Positions 1 to 7,932 of a stretch of 64,000 nucleotides of DNA are shown here, piece by piece; within the stretch, counting starts at the first letter, position 1, and every line of letters starts with the position of its first letter. The stretch comes from Collinsella sp. AM33-4BH. Lineage in GTDB: Bacteria > Actinomycetota > Coriobacteriia > Coriobacteriales > Coriobacteriaceae. The position numbers were made by a program, and so were the translations under genes. The DNA is taken from contig NZ_QSIN01000001.1 of assembly GCF_003469205.1 (NCBI RefSeq), forward strand, positions 186,001 to 250,000. The letters are read 5' to 3'. Below the pieces are notes generated by a model that did not search any database, was not told where the DNA came from, and saw nothing but the letters and a program-made list of their open reading frames with translations.

Positions 1-8
1 ATATCGTG

Positions 9-84
9 TGGTGGGCCGTCAGGGGGTCGAACCCTGGACCTTGGGATTAAGAGTCCCCTGCTCTACCAACTGAGCTAACGACCC
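9..84 (-). tRNA. tRNA-Lys (anticodon CTT)
   Basis: On the minus strand this folds as a full cloverleaf. The acceptor stem GGGTCGT pairs with ACGGCCC, the D arm reads GCTCAGTTGGTAGAGC, the anticodon loop is CTCTTAA and the T arm contains GGTTCGA. The anticodon CTT decodes the AAG lysine codon. The discriminator base A is at 12, and CCA is encoded at 9-11. It lies 22 bp downstream of tRNA-His on the same strand, so the two are probably one transcript. Confidence 0.96.
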
Positions 85-106
85 GATATCAACACGAAGC
101 AAGAAC

Positions 107-184
107 TGGGGTGGGTAAAGGGACTCGAACCCTCGACCTACGGGACCACAACCCGTCGCTCTAGCCAACTGAGCTACACCCACC
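107..184 (-). tRNA. tRNA-His (anticodon GTG)
   Basis: Minus-strand cloverleaf with anticodon GTG in the loop TTGTGGT. The extra 5' G (G-1, at 184) faces C73 (at 110), the identity pair of histidine tRNA. The acceptor stem GTGGGTG pairs with the segment ending TACCCAC, with one G-T pair. CCA is encoded at 107-109. It precedes tRNA-Lys in the same orientation. Confidence 0.96.
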
Positions 185-349
185 GTGTCCTGTGCGCTTC
201 GCGCTCGACTATTATTGCAAGGAACGCCACGCGATGCAAGCCCCAATTTTCAAGAATTTTGAAAAGAGTTTTTCAAGCGCGTTTCGAGCAATTCCCACCG
301 GTTTCATAGGAGTAAACTTGCCCCACTGCAAATGCTCGAAAGGACAAGC

Positions 350-1531
350 ATGAAAGAACTCTCCAACCGTACGGCAACGTTTACCGATTCGGTCATCCGC
401 CGCATGACGCGCATCTCCAATAAGTACGGTGCTGTCAACCTGTCGCAGGGCTTCCCCGACTTCGATCCCCCGGCGCAGCTGCTCAACAGCCTCAGCACCA
501 TCGCCACCGACCCCAAGCCGCTTTACCACCAGTACTCCATCACCTGGGGCTCCCAGGCCATGCGTGAGGCGCTTGCCGCTAAGCAGGAGCACTTTATGGG
601 CATGCCGATCAACCCCAACGAGAACATCGTAGTCACCTGCGGCTCCACCGAGGCCATGATGGCCGCCATGATGACGGTTACGAACCCCGGCGACAAGGTC
701 GTAATCTTCTCGCCGTTCTATGAGAACTACGGCGCCGACACGATCCTTTCGGGTGCCGAGCCCATCTACGTGCCGCTCAACCCGCCTGCGTTCGACTTTG
801 ACCGTGAGGTGCTCGAGGCGGCCTTCCGCGACAACGATCCCAAGGCGATCGTCCTGTGCAACCCGTCCAACCCCTGTGGCAAGGTCTTTACGCGCGAGGA
901 GCTCACCTTTATCGCCGACCTCTGCAAACAGTACGACGCCTACTGCATCACCGACGAGGTATACGAGCACATCGTCTACGCGCCCCATGAGCACGTCTAT
1001 ATGGCCACGCTGCCCGGCATGTTCGAGCGAACCATCAGCTGCAGCTCGCTGTCTAAGACGTACTCCATCACCGGCTGGCGTCTGGGCTACACCATCGCCC
1101 CGGCCCAGATCACCGAGCGTATCAAGAAGGTCCACGACTTTCTCACCGTGGGTGCCGCCGCTCCCCTGCAGGAAGCCGTTGTCACCGCCCTCAACTTCGA
1201 CGACAGCTATTACGATGAGGTCCTTAACCTCTATACCGCCAAACGCGACCTGTTCTGCCAGGGGCTCGATAGCATCGGTCTTGAGCATAACGTGCCACAG
1301 GGCGCCTACTACGTCATGATGGACATCTCTGAGTTTGGCTATGACAGCGACCTCGAATTCTGCGAGGACCTCGCATCCAAGGTGGGCGTGGGCGCCGTGC
1401 CCGGCTCGAGCTTCTTCCGCGAGCCCGTCAACCATCTGATTCGTTTCCACTTTGCCAAGCTGGACGAGACGCTTAACGCGGCACTGGAGAACCTCAAGTC
1501 GCTACGTGATAAAATCAAGCCGCGCGGGTAA
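350..1531 (+). CDS. PLP-dependent aminotransferase, class I/II (aspartate aminotransferase family)
   Basis: A 393-residue fold-type I aminotransferase. Visible landmarks are the N-terminal NLSQGFPDF motif, the substrate/cofactor loop NPSNPCGK, the aspartate that contacts the PLP pyridine nitrogen in ITDEVYEH, and the Schiff-base lysine in SLSKTYSITGWR followed by the conserved arginine. Such enzymes move amino groups between amino acids and 2-oxo acids in the cytoplasm; the exact substrate cannot be told from sequence. The ATG at 350 is preferred over the one at 332 because AAAGGA lies just upstream of it, while the GGAG before 332 is too far away. A terminator follows at 1557, so it appears monocistronic. 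Confidence 0.88.
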   Translation: MKELSNRTATFTDSVIRRMTRISNKYGAVNLSQGFPDFDPPAQLLNSLSTIATDPKPLYHQYSITWGSQAMREALAAKQEHFMGMPINPNENIVVTCGSTEAMMAAMMTVTNPGDKVVIFSPFYENYGADTILSGAEPIYVPLNPPAFDFDREVLEAAFRDNDPKAIVLCNPSNPCGKVFTREELTFIADLCKQYDAYCITDEVYEHIVYAPHEHVYMATLPGMFERTISCSSLSKTYSITGWRLGYTIAPAQITERIKKVHDFLTVGAAAPLQEAVVTALNFDDSYYDEVLNLYTAKRDLFCQGLDSIGLEHNVPQGAYYVMMDISEFGYDSDLEFCEDLASKVGVGAVPGSSFFREPVNHLIRFHFAKLDETLNAALENLKSLRDKIKPRG

Positions 1532-1556
1532 TGACGGCCCGGCAACTAAAGCAACC

Positions 1557-1598
1557 AAAGAAGCCCCGCACCGCCCGCCACGTTGCGAGGCTTCTTTT
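1557..1598 (+). terminator. Intrinsic terminator of the aminotransferase gene
   Basis: Stem GAAGCC-CGCA pairs with TGCG-GGCTTC and is followed by TTTTT. It lies 30 bp after the aminotransferase stop codon. Confidence 0.8.
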
Positions 1599-1672
1599 TA
1601 TAGCGCTTTCTTAAATGGTTTAGAGCCCTATACTTTAGTCACGGAGCAACTCGTCCCAGAGAGAGGAATACT

Positions 1673-2563
1673 ATGGCAGAACAGCAGCTTATCGGAGCGC
1701 TCGAGGCCGGCGGCACCAAGATGGTCTGCGCCACGGGCTATGCAGACGGTACGGTCCTGGAGCGTGAGCAGATCGCGACCACGACCCCGCAGGAGACCGT
1801 TGAGGCCGTCAATGCATGGTTTGCCGACAAGGGCATCGCCGCACTGGGCATCGGCGCCTTTGGCCCCACCGCAGTCAACCCCGCTTCGCCCCAATACGGC
1901 AAGATCCTGGAGACGCCCAAAACGGCATGGCGCTACTTTGATCTGCTGGGCACCATCCAAAACGAGCTCAATATTCCCTGTGGCTACGACACCGACGTCA
2001 ACGTTGCCTGCTTGGGCGAGGTCACCTTTGGTTGCGCCCAGGGCCTCACCGACGTGGTCTACCTGACCATCGGCACCGGCGTGGGCGCCGGCGTGCTCTC
2101 GGGCGGTAAGCTCGTGCACGGCATGATGCATCCCGAGGCCGGCCACATCCTGGTCACGCGCGACCCGCGCGACACCATCGGCGAGCATAGCGCCTGCCCC
2201 TTCCATGACAACTGCCTCGAGGGCCTCATCGCCGGCCCTGGCGTTAAAAAGCGCTGGGATGGCAAGAGCGCCGGAGACATGGCCGATGACCCGGAGGCCA
2301 TGGACCTGCTCGCAGGCTATCTGGCACAGGCGCTCATGACCTACACGCTGTGCTACGCACCGCAAAAGATCATCATCGGCGGCGGCGTGGCCGACCACAC
2401 CCCCATCGTGCCGCTCGCACGCAAAAAGTGCGCCGAGATGCTCAACGGCTATATCGTCACGCCCGAGGTCAACGACATCGATTCCTATATTGTCAACAAC
2501 AGCCTCGAGGGCAAGCAGGGCATCATGGGCTGCCTGGCCCTGGGCGCACAGGCGCTTCAGTAG
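1673..2563 (+). CDS. ROK-family sugar kinase (fructokinase-like)
   Basis: A 296-residue ROK protein that probably phosphorylates a hexose with ATP in the cytoplasm. The N-terminal phosphate-binding motif ALEAGGTKM, the catalytic DTDVNVA segment, the IGTGVGAG loop, and the ROK zinc-site pattern (HPEAGHI followed by a Cys-containing CPFHDNCLEG loop) are all present. The overall shape and the GPTAVNP stretch match the fructokinase branch (ScrK/GmuE-like), so fructose is the likeliest substrate, by inference. AGAGAGGA precedes the ATG. It has no sugar transporter next to it and ends at a bidirectional terminator shared with the convergent VanZ gene. Confidence 0.85.
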   Translation: MAEQQLIGALEAGGTKMVCATGYADGTVLEREQIATTTPQETVEAVNAWFADKGIAALGIGAFGPTAVNPASPQYGKILETPKTAWRYFDLLGTIQNELNIPCGYDTDVNVACLGEVTFGCAQGLTDVVYLTIGTGVGAGVLSGGKLVHGMMHPEAGHILVTRDPRDTIGEHSACPFHDNCLEGLIAGPGVKKRWDGKSAGDMADDPEAMDLLAGYLAQALMTYTLCYAPQKIIIGGGVADHTPIVPLARKKCAEMLNGYIVTPEVNDIDSYIVNNSLEGKQGIMGCLALGAQALQ

Positions 2564-2652
2564 CAGACGCACCCACAGGGCGTGGCGCGCTCGGCAAATC
2601 CAACCTACGGAACGACGCCACCACGCCTCATATAACCCCTCAAATAAAAAAG

Positions 2653-2692
2653 GCCGCCTAGGACCAAACAATACGTCCTAGGCGGCTTTTTT
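2653..2692. terminator. Bidirectional terminator between the ROK kinase and VanZ genes
   Basis: A perfect 12-bp stem (GCCGCCTAGGAC / GTCCTAGGCGGC) is flanked by A6 on the left and T6 on the right, so it can stop transcription from both sides. The stop codon of the VanZ gene (2678-2680) lies inside the right arm. Confidence 0.88.
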
Positions 2693-3127
2693 GGCGCACA
2701 TCAGCCACCGTAAGAGATATCGAAGCACAACGCCCGTTGCCGCTCCACAGCAGTCGATCATCACATCGGTGATCATGCCGGCGCGTCCCGGCACAAAGAG
2801 CTGAATCGTCTCGTCGATCGAGGGAATCAGCAGCAGGAACACCGCCGTGGGCAGCAGCACGTCAAAGGTGCGCCGGCCCTCAAAATCAAAGGCGTGCGTT
2901 GCCAGGATGCCGAGCACCATATACTCGGTAAAATGCGCGCACTTGCGAACAACAAAGTTGGTCACCCATTCATATGGAAGTCCCACGCCGTGCAGGAAAC
3001 CGCGGATAGCTTCCATGACCGTTAGGCTCAGCGAGCCCGACCCCAAGCCGGGAACCAGCGAATTGCCCCAGATCAAGAGCGCCATCAGGCAGGTCGCGAC
3101 CGCCCATTTTCGATTGATCTTAACCAT
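2678..3127 (-). CDS. VanZ-like membrane protein
   Basis: A 149-residue membrane protein with about four hydrophobic segments. It has the VanZ-family signature: a charged motif RKCAHFTEYMVLG and a second motif SIDETIQLFVPGRAGMITDVMID. VanZ proteins confer low-level teicoplanin resistance in enterococci, but most chromosomal members have no assigned role. The family call is firm and the function is unknown. It lies 7 bp after the stop of the upstream Ala-rich membrane protein gene, so the two are likely co-transcribed. Confidence 0.85.
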   Translation of the reverse strand: MVKINRKWAVATCLMALLIWGNSLVPGLGSGSLSLTVMEAIRGFLHGVGLPYEWVTNFVVRKCAHFTEYMVLGILATHAFDFEGRRTFDVLLPTAVFLLLIPSIDETIQLFVPGRAGMITDVMIDCCGAATGVVLRYLLRWLMCAKKAA

Positions 3128-3134
3128 GCAGAAG

Positions 3135-4535
3135 TTATGCCTCCGCGCGGAGCGGCGCGAAGCTGGCGGTACCGCCCTCGATAACGCTCAGATAGGCACG
3201 GCCTGTACGCTTGGCTGTGGAGGACTGCAGGCGCTCGATCTCTTCCTCGAGGATCTGATTGACGCGCTCGTGACGACGATTTTCCATAATGCCGGCGGCA
3301 ATAGCCTCGGCCCGCTCGATACTCTCGCGCGAGATGCGGGCGGTATCCTCGGGGAACACAGCGCTGTGACGGCCGACATAGGCGGGGGCAGCAGGCTGAG
3401 GGGCAGCGACGGGAGCGGGCGCTGCAACAGGAGCGGGCTCGTCAATCTCATCCAGAATCGCGGTGGCGGCGGCCCACATGTCCTCGTGGCCCGAGTAATC
3501 GGCTATGGGAACATCAACCTCGAGCGAGGCGTCCGGAAGGTCTCCGGTGTCGATGCGATCTTGGGCATCAATCGATGCGGTGATGGCTGCAGGCTCATCG
3601 AGGTCATCGAGATCGATGTCCGCGGCACCGGAGATGATAGGCATGCTGGCGAGGTTTGCGTTGTACGGCGCAGCCTCAGCCGCCTGCTGCTGGGCAGGAG
3701 CGCCCCAAAGCGAGCTTTCGGCGGCACGGCGGGCGGCAACGGCCTCCTCGTCCGCGGCCATGGCTTCATCAACGTACGAATTGTCGGCAGAAGCGTTCGC
3801 GTCCGCCGAGGTAGCGCTGTAGGCGTTATTGGCTGCCGCGTTGGCGACGAGTGCCACGAAAGCCGCCGTGCTGCCCGCAGGGGCGGCCTGGGAGCCAGAC
3901 ACGGCGCGTGCCGCGGCGGCGATGTCGTCGCGATTGAAGGAGCCGGTCTGCCCGCCGTTGGTGAGCTCGTCGATGGCGACTTGATAGACGTCGCGCGAGT
4001 GTGCAGGGTTGCAGCTCACCGGCGAATCGTCGTCGAGCATACTGTCGATCATGGACCAAGCCTCGTCCTCGTCCATAGCATCTGCGGCTCGAGCAATGGT
4101 AGGGACACCATCATCGGCATGACGGCGCTGGAACGCACCAGTCAGGCCGGAAAGGAATGCCGAGGTAGACTGCTCCGCCTGAGCCTGAGAAGCAGAAGTC
4201 GCAGCGTAAGGAGTCGCATCCTGCTGCTGAGCTGGAATCGAGGCGGTCTTGAACTCGCTTTGATGCTGATTGAGATTGGCGGCACCGCCCATGGCATCGG
4301 GCTGGAACAGACGCTCTTCACGCTGCGCACGGTACTCGGAGATACCCAGCGAGGCGGCATAGATACCCACGCCCGCCACCGCACCCACGGCGAAGGGAAC
4401 CGCACCCGCCACGACCGTCTCGTTCACCGACGAAAACGGCAGCGTCGCGGCATACATAACCACGGGAGCGGCAAGGCCGATCCCGCACGAAAGTCCGGCA
4501 AGGACTGCTCGTTGTGTTGCATCAGAAGAAGCCAT
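3135..4535 (-). CDS. Ala-rich membrane-anchored protein of unknown function
   Basis: A 466-residue protein with no domain I recognise. Two hydrophobic segments occur within the first ~60 residues (around GLSCGIGLAAPVVMYA and VAGAVPFAVGAVAGVG), so the protein is anchored near its N-terminus. The long middle is low-complexity and rich in Ala, Asp and Glu. The last ~70 residues look more ordered, with a helical Arg/Glu-rich stretch (RISRESIERAEAIAAG) and an ending YLSVIEGGTA. The start at 4535 is chosen because GGGGAGAG precedes it. It lies just upstream of the VanZ gene in the same direction. A cell-envelope role is only a guess. Confidence 0.6.
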   Translation of the reverse strand: MASSDATQRAVLAGLSCGIGLAAPVVMYAATLPFSSVNETVVAGAVPFAVGAVAGVGIYAASLGISEYRAQREERLFQPDAMGGAANLNQHQSEFKTASIPAQQQDATPYAATSASQAQAEQSTSAFLSGLTGAFQRRHADDGVPTIARAADAMDEDEAWSMIDSMLDDDSPVSCNPAHSRDVYQVAIDELTNGGQTGSFNRDDIAAAARAVSGSQAAPAGSTAAFVALVANAAANNAYSATSADANASADNSYVDEAMAADEEAVAARRAAESSLWGAPAQQQAAEAAPYNANLASMPIISGAADIDLDDLDEPAAITASIDAQDRIDTGDLPDASLEVDVPIADYSGHEDMWAAATAILDEIDEPAPVAAPAPVAAPQPAAPAYVGRHSAVFPEDTARISRESIERAEAIAAGIMENRRHERVNQILEEEIERLQSSTAKRTGRAYLSVIEGGTASFAPLRAEA

Positions 4536-4848
4536 GAGCTCTCCCCATCTTCCAGCACCCAAATCGCATCATTCAGTTGGCTGCGCGAGAGAAGATGAAG
4601 CGGGGCTATGCCCCAAAGCAACGGTATATGGTTCGTTTCATCTGCGTTTTCCGTCGCGAAGCTTAAAAGCTATTATGCGAAACCGCCCCGTCGATTGCAA
4701 GCGACGATGTCGGATTGAAACGGGAAACCTGCTGCTCGTCGGTCTTATGGTTAAAAATAAGCGCGGAGCGGCGATATGGAAAAGGGCCGAGGCTCAAAGC
4801 CCCGACCCTTTATCGCATTGATGGCTATCGCTGCGTGTGGATGACAAC
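4536..4848. other. Intergenic region between the Ala-rich protein gene and rho
   Basis: No convincing ORF. The right end holds the rho terminator (4781-4815). The rest should contain the promoter of the minus-strand gene starting at 4535; I could not pick out confident -35/-10 boxes. Confidence 0.5.
4781..4815 (-). terminator. Intrinsic terminator of rho
   Basis: Hairpin AAAGGGTCGGGGC / GCCTCGGCCCTTT read on the minus strand, ending in a T run. It starts about 34 bp after the rho stop codon. Confidence 0.75.
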
Positions 4849-7404
4849 CTAGAACGTCTGCTCGTAGTCGCTGTGCTTTTTGGCCGAACGCACCAGGAAC
4901 TCCTGGTTGGTGTTGGTGCCCTTAAGGCCCTTGATAAACGATGCGGCTGCGCGCTCGGTGTTGTTCATGCCGGCAAGAATGCGACGCAGGCCAAAGACAA
5001 ACGGGCGCATCTGCTCGTCGACCAGCAGATCCTCGTTGCGCGTACCGGAGGCAACGGGGTCAATGGCCGGGAAGATACGACGGTCGGCAAGATCGCGGTC
5101 GAGCTTAAGCTCCATGTTGCCGGTGCCCTTGAACTCCTCAAAGATGACTTCGTCCATCTTGGAACCGGTGTCGATGAGGGCAGAGGCCAGGATGGTGAGC
5201 GAGCCACCGTTCTCGATATTACGGGCTGCGCCCAGGAAGCGCTTGGGCGGATACAGGGCCGCCGAATCGACGCCGCCCGAAAGGATGCGGCCCGAGGCGG
5301 GCGCCGCCAAGTTGTAGGCGCGGGCAAGACGCGTGATGGAGTCGAGCACCACCACGACGTCGCCACCCAGCTCCACGATGCGCTTGGCGCGCTCGATGAC
5401 GAGCTCTGCCACACGAGTGTGGTTGTCGGCGGGCATATCGAAGGTCGACGCCACAACCTCACCCTTGATGGAACGCTGCATATCGGTGACCTCTTCGGGG
5501 CGCTCGTCGACGAGCAGGCAGATGAGGTGCACCTCGGGGTTGTTAATCGAGATGGACTGGCAGATCTTCTTGAGGATCGTGGTCTTGCCGGCCTTGGGCG
5601 GGGACACGATCAGGCCGCGCTGGCCCTTGCCAATCGGCGACACGATGTCGATGGCGCGACCGGTGATGGAATCCTTGCCGTGCTCCATGCGCAGCGGCTC
5701 ATTGGGATAGACCGGGGTAAGGTCGCCGAACTTGGGGCGGTTGCGAATCTGCTCGGGGTCCAGACCGTTGACGGTCGTGATTTTGGCGAGGCCGGCGCGC
5801 TTGTCGCCGCCGCGCGAAGGACGCAGCGAGCCCTCGATGACGTCGCCCGTGCGCAGGCGCGCGGAGCGGATGAGGTAGGCGGGCACGAAGGCGTCGTCGT
5901 TGGACTTCATGTAGCCATGGGCGTGGATGATGCCGGAGCTGTCCGGGCGAATCTGCAGAATGCCCTTGATGTCGCGGAAGCCCTCGGCCTTCGCGGCGGT
6001 GACGTAGATCTCCTCGACAAGCTCGGCTTTCTTCTTGCCGGTCGTCTCGATCTCGAACTCCTTGGCCTTCTCGCGAAGTTCGGCGACCTTCATGGCAGCG
6101 AGCTCCTCGCGCGAAAGCGTGGGCTCGGTGGGAGCGGCATTACGCTCCTTGTTGCGTTGCTTGCGATCGCGCTGGCGGTTGCGACGGTCGTTGTTGCGCT
6201 CGTCCTTGCGCTCGTTGCGCTCCTCGTTGCGCTTGTGCTGGCGACGGTTGGGGCGAGCGCCGTCTTCGCCCTCGGCGGGGGCGGCACCATCGGTTGCGGT
6301 GGTGTCAACATTGGCCGCAGCGGCGTCATTGGCCTCGGCGCCGGAATCGACCTGCGCTTCGACATCAGCATGCTGCTCGGCGGCCTTGGCCTTAACGGAC
6401 TTCTTGCGACCGCGCTTGGGCTTCTCGGACGCAGGCTGTTCGACGTCTTGGGGCTCGGCGGCATCAGTCGATGCATCGGCGGTCGTCTCGTCGGAATCCT
6501 CGGACGCACCCTTCTTGGCAGCCTTAGCCTTGGACGTGCGCTTAACAGCAGTGCGACGGCTGCGACCGGGGCGGACGTCGGCGGGCTCGGCATCGGCGGG
6601 AGCGGCCTCGGAAGTCGCAGCATCCTGAACGGGTGCATCGGCAGCGGTTGCAGACTCGGCGGTCGCCGCAGCATCCCGAGCAGCTGCGGCTGCGGCTGCG
6701 GCCTTCTCTGCCTCGACGAAGGCCTTGGGCTTGCGACCGCGACGGTGCGGGCGCAAAGCCGGATCGACAACGGGAACTTCGCTGGCCTCGACAGGCGCAG
6801 CGGGCTCAGTTGGCGATGCGCCCTCCCCTGCCGCGGAACGGACCGAAGCCTCAGTGAGCTCGGGGGTTACCTGTTCAGCAACCTGCTCGGCCTTAGCAGC
6901 CGTGCGACGGCGTGTGCGCGGTGCCGGCTTCTCGGTCGGTTGGTCGGCGGCAGGGGTCTCGGGCACAGACGGGGCTGCAAACTCGGTCAGAGCCGCGGCC
7001 TCGCGCTCAGCAGCACGACGGCGGGCGCGCACCACCTGAGCCTCGCTAATCTGCGCCAACGCACGTGCCTGCGCGACCTCATCGGAAATCGGCGCCGAGG
7101 AGTCAGCTGCAACGGTGCGCTTGGCGCGCGTCGTGCGCGTGGTACGGCGCTTGGGCTTGGTGACCTCCTCGCCGTCAGCAGCAGGCTTGGTCGTGCGGCG
7201 CGTACGCTTGGGCTTTGCCGGAGCAGCCTCCTCACCAGTTGCAGGCACGGCCTTCTCAGCCGCTGCAGGCGTAGGCGTCGAAGCAGCCTTAGGCGTCTCA
7301 GGAGCCGAGGCTTGCGCGGGCGCCGCGACCTGGTCCGACGCAACCGGTGCAGCGGGAGCGGTCTGCGTCGTCGTTATTTCGTTTTCTTGCTGTTGATCAG
7401 ACAC
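4849..7404 (-). CDS. rho: Transcription termination factor Rho with a ~430-residue N-terminal extension
   Basis: An 851-residue Rho, about twice the length of the E. coli protein (419). The C-terminal ~420 residues are canonical: a Rho_N helical motif (AMKVAELREKAKEFEIET) near residue 430, the cold-shock-like RNA-binding domain (GILQIRPDSSGIIHAHGY), the Walker A motif PPKAGKTTIL, and Walker B in VVVVLDSITRLARAYN. It is the hexameric ATP-driven RNA translocase that ends transcripts. The first ~430 residues are low-complexity, rich in Ala, Pro, Glu, Lys and Arg, with an Arg/Asn-rich block (NERKDERNNDRRNRQRD). High-GC actinobacteria commonly carry such arms; this one is at the long end. Monocistronic, with its own terminator. 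Confidence 0.97.
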   Translation of the reverse strand: MSDQQQENEITTTQTAPAAPVASDQVAAPAQASAPETPKAASTPTPAAAEKAVPATGEEAAPAKPKRTRRTTKPAADGEEVTKPKRRTTRTTRAKRTVAADSSAPISDEVAQARALAQISEAQVVRARRRAAEREAAALTEFAAPSVPETPAADQPTEKPAPRTRRRTAAKAEQVAEQVTPELTEASVRSAAGEGASPTEPAAPVEASEVPVVDPALRPHRRGRKPKAFVEAEKAAAAAAAARDAAATAESATAADAPVQDAATSEAAPADAEPADVRPGRSRRTAVKRTSKAKAAKKGASEDSDETTADASTDAAEPQDVEQPASEKPKRGRKKSVKAKAAEQHADVEAQVDSGAEANDAAAANVDTTATDGAAPAEGEDGARPNRRQHKRNEERNERKDERNNDRRNRQRDRKQRNKERNAAPTEPTLSREELAAMKVAELREKAKEFEIETTGKKKAELVEEIYVTAAKAEGFRDIKGILQIRPDSSGIIHAHGYMKSNDDAFVPAYLIRSARLRTGDVIEGSLRPSRGGDKRAGLAKITTVNGLDPEQIRNRPKFGDLTPVYPNEPLRMEHGKDSITGRAIDIVSPIGKGQRGLIVSPPKAGKTTILKKICQSISINNPEVHLICLLVDERPEEVTDMQRSIKGEVVASTFDMPADNHTRVAELVIERAKRIVELGGDVVVVLDSITRLARAYNLAAPASGRILSGGVDSAALYPPKRFLGAARNIENGGSLTILASALIDTGSKMDEVIFEEFKGTGNMELKLDRDLADRRIFPAIDPVASGTRNEDLLVDEQMRPFVFGLRRILAGMNNTERAAASFIKGLKGTNTNQEFLVRSAKKHSDYEQTF

Positions 7405-7577
7405 GGTGTTTGCTCAACTTTCTTTTCAAGCCCTGTGATCACATGCTCCCTGCATAAACCTTCAGGGCGGCTAAACAGTCTAGTTCCGTTCAAAACGACG
7501 GACATCATTGATCTGTATCGAGATGATTGCGTCATATACGCAGCGTTAGTGTAACACAACCGCCGCCACCTGCAACT

Positions 7578-7620
7578 TAGTCATTGGGGACGTTCTTAAA
7601 CGACTAGTCAAAAGGGACAC
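7578..7620. repeat. Dispersed repeat fragment (GACGTTC / GGGACAC type)
   Basis: The segment AGTCATTGGGGACGTTCTT recurs with one change at 26896-26914. Related GTCCCC-containing units occur at 14215-14266. These are pieces of one intergenic repeat family. Confidence 0.5.
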
Positions 7621-7662
7621 TCTTTGGTTTAACACCCACAAATCTGACTGCCTCCGCCAAAA

Positions 7663-7806
7663 CTATGGCGGTTTACTACGATGAATCGCTCAACCGCGAC
7701 CACTCCGAAACTTGTTGAACTAAAACCGCAGGTAGATGCCTTGCATTTTTTAGTGAAAAGCCGGCGTGGTTGGAATATCTCAATTCATCGTAGTAAACCG
7801 GCATAG
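7663..7806. mobile_element. 144-bp MITE-like element with 24-bp terminal inverted repeats
   Basis: The arms 7663-7686 and 7783-7806 are inverted repeats of 24 bp with a single mismatch (CTATGGCGG against CTATGCCGG). They enclose 96 bp with no ORF. The architecture suits a small non-autonomous transposable element. No transposase for it is in the window and I saw no clear target-site duplication. Confidence 0.55.
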
Positions 7807-7853
7807 TTTCGTATTTCCAGCAGTTCCAAATTCGTCAACACGTCGGCGTTTGC

Positions 7854-7888
7854 AAAAAAGCCCGACCTCCGTAGGAGATCGGGCTTTC
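7854..7888 (-). terminator. Intrinsic terminator of argS
   Basis: On the minus strand, AAAGCCCGATCTCC pairs with GGAGGTCGGGCTTT, followed by a T run (A run at 7854-7859 on the plus strand). It lies 45 bp after the argS stop. Confidence 0.85.
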
Positions 7889-7932
7889 AAGGCTTAGTTA
7901 AACCAAGTCTGTACGGTCAAATGAACCGCAGC

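Larger units (their letters stand above)
7405..7932. other. Intergenic region between rho and argS, with a palindromic element
   Basis: No gene seen. From the left it holds the rho leader/promoter area, a fragment of a dispersed repeat (7578-7620), a 144-bp inverted-repeat element (7663-7806), and the argS terminator (7854-7888). Confidence 0.6.

Noticed and set aside
4837..7554. 905-codon open frame on the plus strand opposite rho
   Set aside because: It is the antisense of rho; the translation is Gly/Leu/Arg-rich with no domain, while the minus strand encodes an unmistakable Rho.
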